From: Certhia americana
Lineage: Eukaryota; Chordata; Aves; Passeriformes; Certhiidae
Length of the DNA stretch: 64,000 bases
Assembly: GCA_018697195.1 (NCBI GenBank)
Contig: CM031878.1
Span: forward strand, 41,610,514-41,674,513
Reading direction: 5' to 3'
Of the stretch, positions 63,401 through 64,000 are shown piece after piece (within the stretch, counting starts at the first letter, position 1; each line of letters begins with the position of its first letter). Both the position numbers and the translations under genes were made by a program. The notes below the pieces were generated by a model that was given only the letters and a program-made list of their open reading frames with translations, had not been told where the DNA came from and did not search any database.

Positions 63401-64000
63401 AAACAGGCAGTACAAAGCCAGAATTTCTACGACTCAGATAAGAGACAGTTACAGTCTCTTCTTCTCAAGCTCTTGCATGCCCTATTTCTGCCAGTACCTG
63501 AACACCTGGAGGAATTGTGGGCTTTGTTTCTTCATATGCATCACACATGATGAAAAATAACAGGAGGAAGAAAGGAATATCCAAAACACAAGCTGATTCA
63601 TAGGCCACTCATATTTCTGATTGAAAGCATACACTCACATTTTCTATAAAACAGAAGGAGACATACCACTTAACTTTTAACTATAAGGAAATTCAGCCCA
63701 AATAGTCAAGATTTTTTTTCAAGCATAAAATAAAATGACCCTCACTAAAATGACAGCCTGAAACCCTCTCTCAGAGAGTTTTTTTTTAAGCATTTGTAAG
63801 GAACTTTGTACTTTATGGTGATGAGAGAGGTAGTTGAACAAATGCCAAATACCATTAAGAGTTGTTTCAAAATCTCTAATACACTAGATTTCAAAACTGG
63901 TTCCATAGACACCAAAAGACATCATGGGGCTGGACGGCTGCTCATGACAACACCCCAAATTCTGAGTAGCTGGTTACAAAAGAAATTAATGGTATTAAAC

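Larger units (their letters stand above)
31886..64000 (-). other. ROR2: ROR2 intron 1 (partial, continues beyond the window)
   Basis: This is sequence 5' of exon 2 in ROR2 orientation. No signal-peptide exon, CpG island or promoter-like GC-rich block typical of an RTK first exon is visible up to 64000, so intron 1 is at least 32.1 kb. A very long first intron is normal for ROR2. Its repeats and candidate regulatory blocks are listed separately. Confidence 0.85.
57858..64000. other. Intron 1 distal stretch, mostly unique
   Basis: Besides copy 2 of the duplicated segment, the 32-bp tandem and an A15 tract at 61214-61228, no repeat, exon or RNA gene was recognised up to the window edge. Confidence 0.6.

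Overview
This window looks like nuclear DNA from a bird, most likely a songbird (passerine). It is AT-rich and intron-dominated, with no operons, long bacterial-type ORFs or CpG island. The interspersed repeats are mostly CR1 LINEs with avian-type 3' ends. One repeat matches a tRNA-Ile-derived SINE with a CR1-X-like tail, a type I know from zebra finch (TguSINE1). I could not run a database search, so species and repeat-family names rest on recognition.

The only protein-coding gene I can support is ROR2, the receptor tyrosine kinase-like orphan receptor that binds Wnt5a. It lies on the minus strand, and only three internal exons are present. In transcript order these are exon 2 (31808-31885, 78 bp, linker after the signal-peptide exon), exon 3 (21856-22143, 288 bp, the whole Ig-like C2 domain) and a 31-bp micro-exon 4 (20773-20803, Ig-to-Frizzled linker). 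Reading phases chain exactly (1, 1, 1, then 2), and all three exons have AG acceptors and GT donors. Exon 1 with the promoter lies beyond 64000. Exon 5 onward (Frizzled, Kringle, transmembrane, kinase) lies before position 1. ROR2 is Z-linked in birds I know of, so a Z-chromosome origin is likely but is an inference.

Layout: 1-20772 is part of intron 4, with a CA microsatellite, an LTR-like block, a MIR-like pair, a CR1 3' end followed by a second CR1, and a 1.7-kb CR1. Intron 3 (20804-21855) is short. Intron 2 (22144-31807) holds one old CR1. Intron 1 (31886 to the window end) holds an ancient CR1 RT fragment, a GC-richer motif-dense block near 38 kb, a 1.7-kb CR1 with its RT deleted, a dispersed duplicated segment (56.9 and 60.2 kb) and the SINE. 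All recognised CR1 copies lie on the plus strand, antisense to ROR2.

I found no new multi-gene system. The items most worth checking are the micro-exon, the recent duplicate pair with an internal deletion, the candidate conserved block at 37.92-38.2 kb, and the SINE as a lineage marker.
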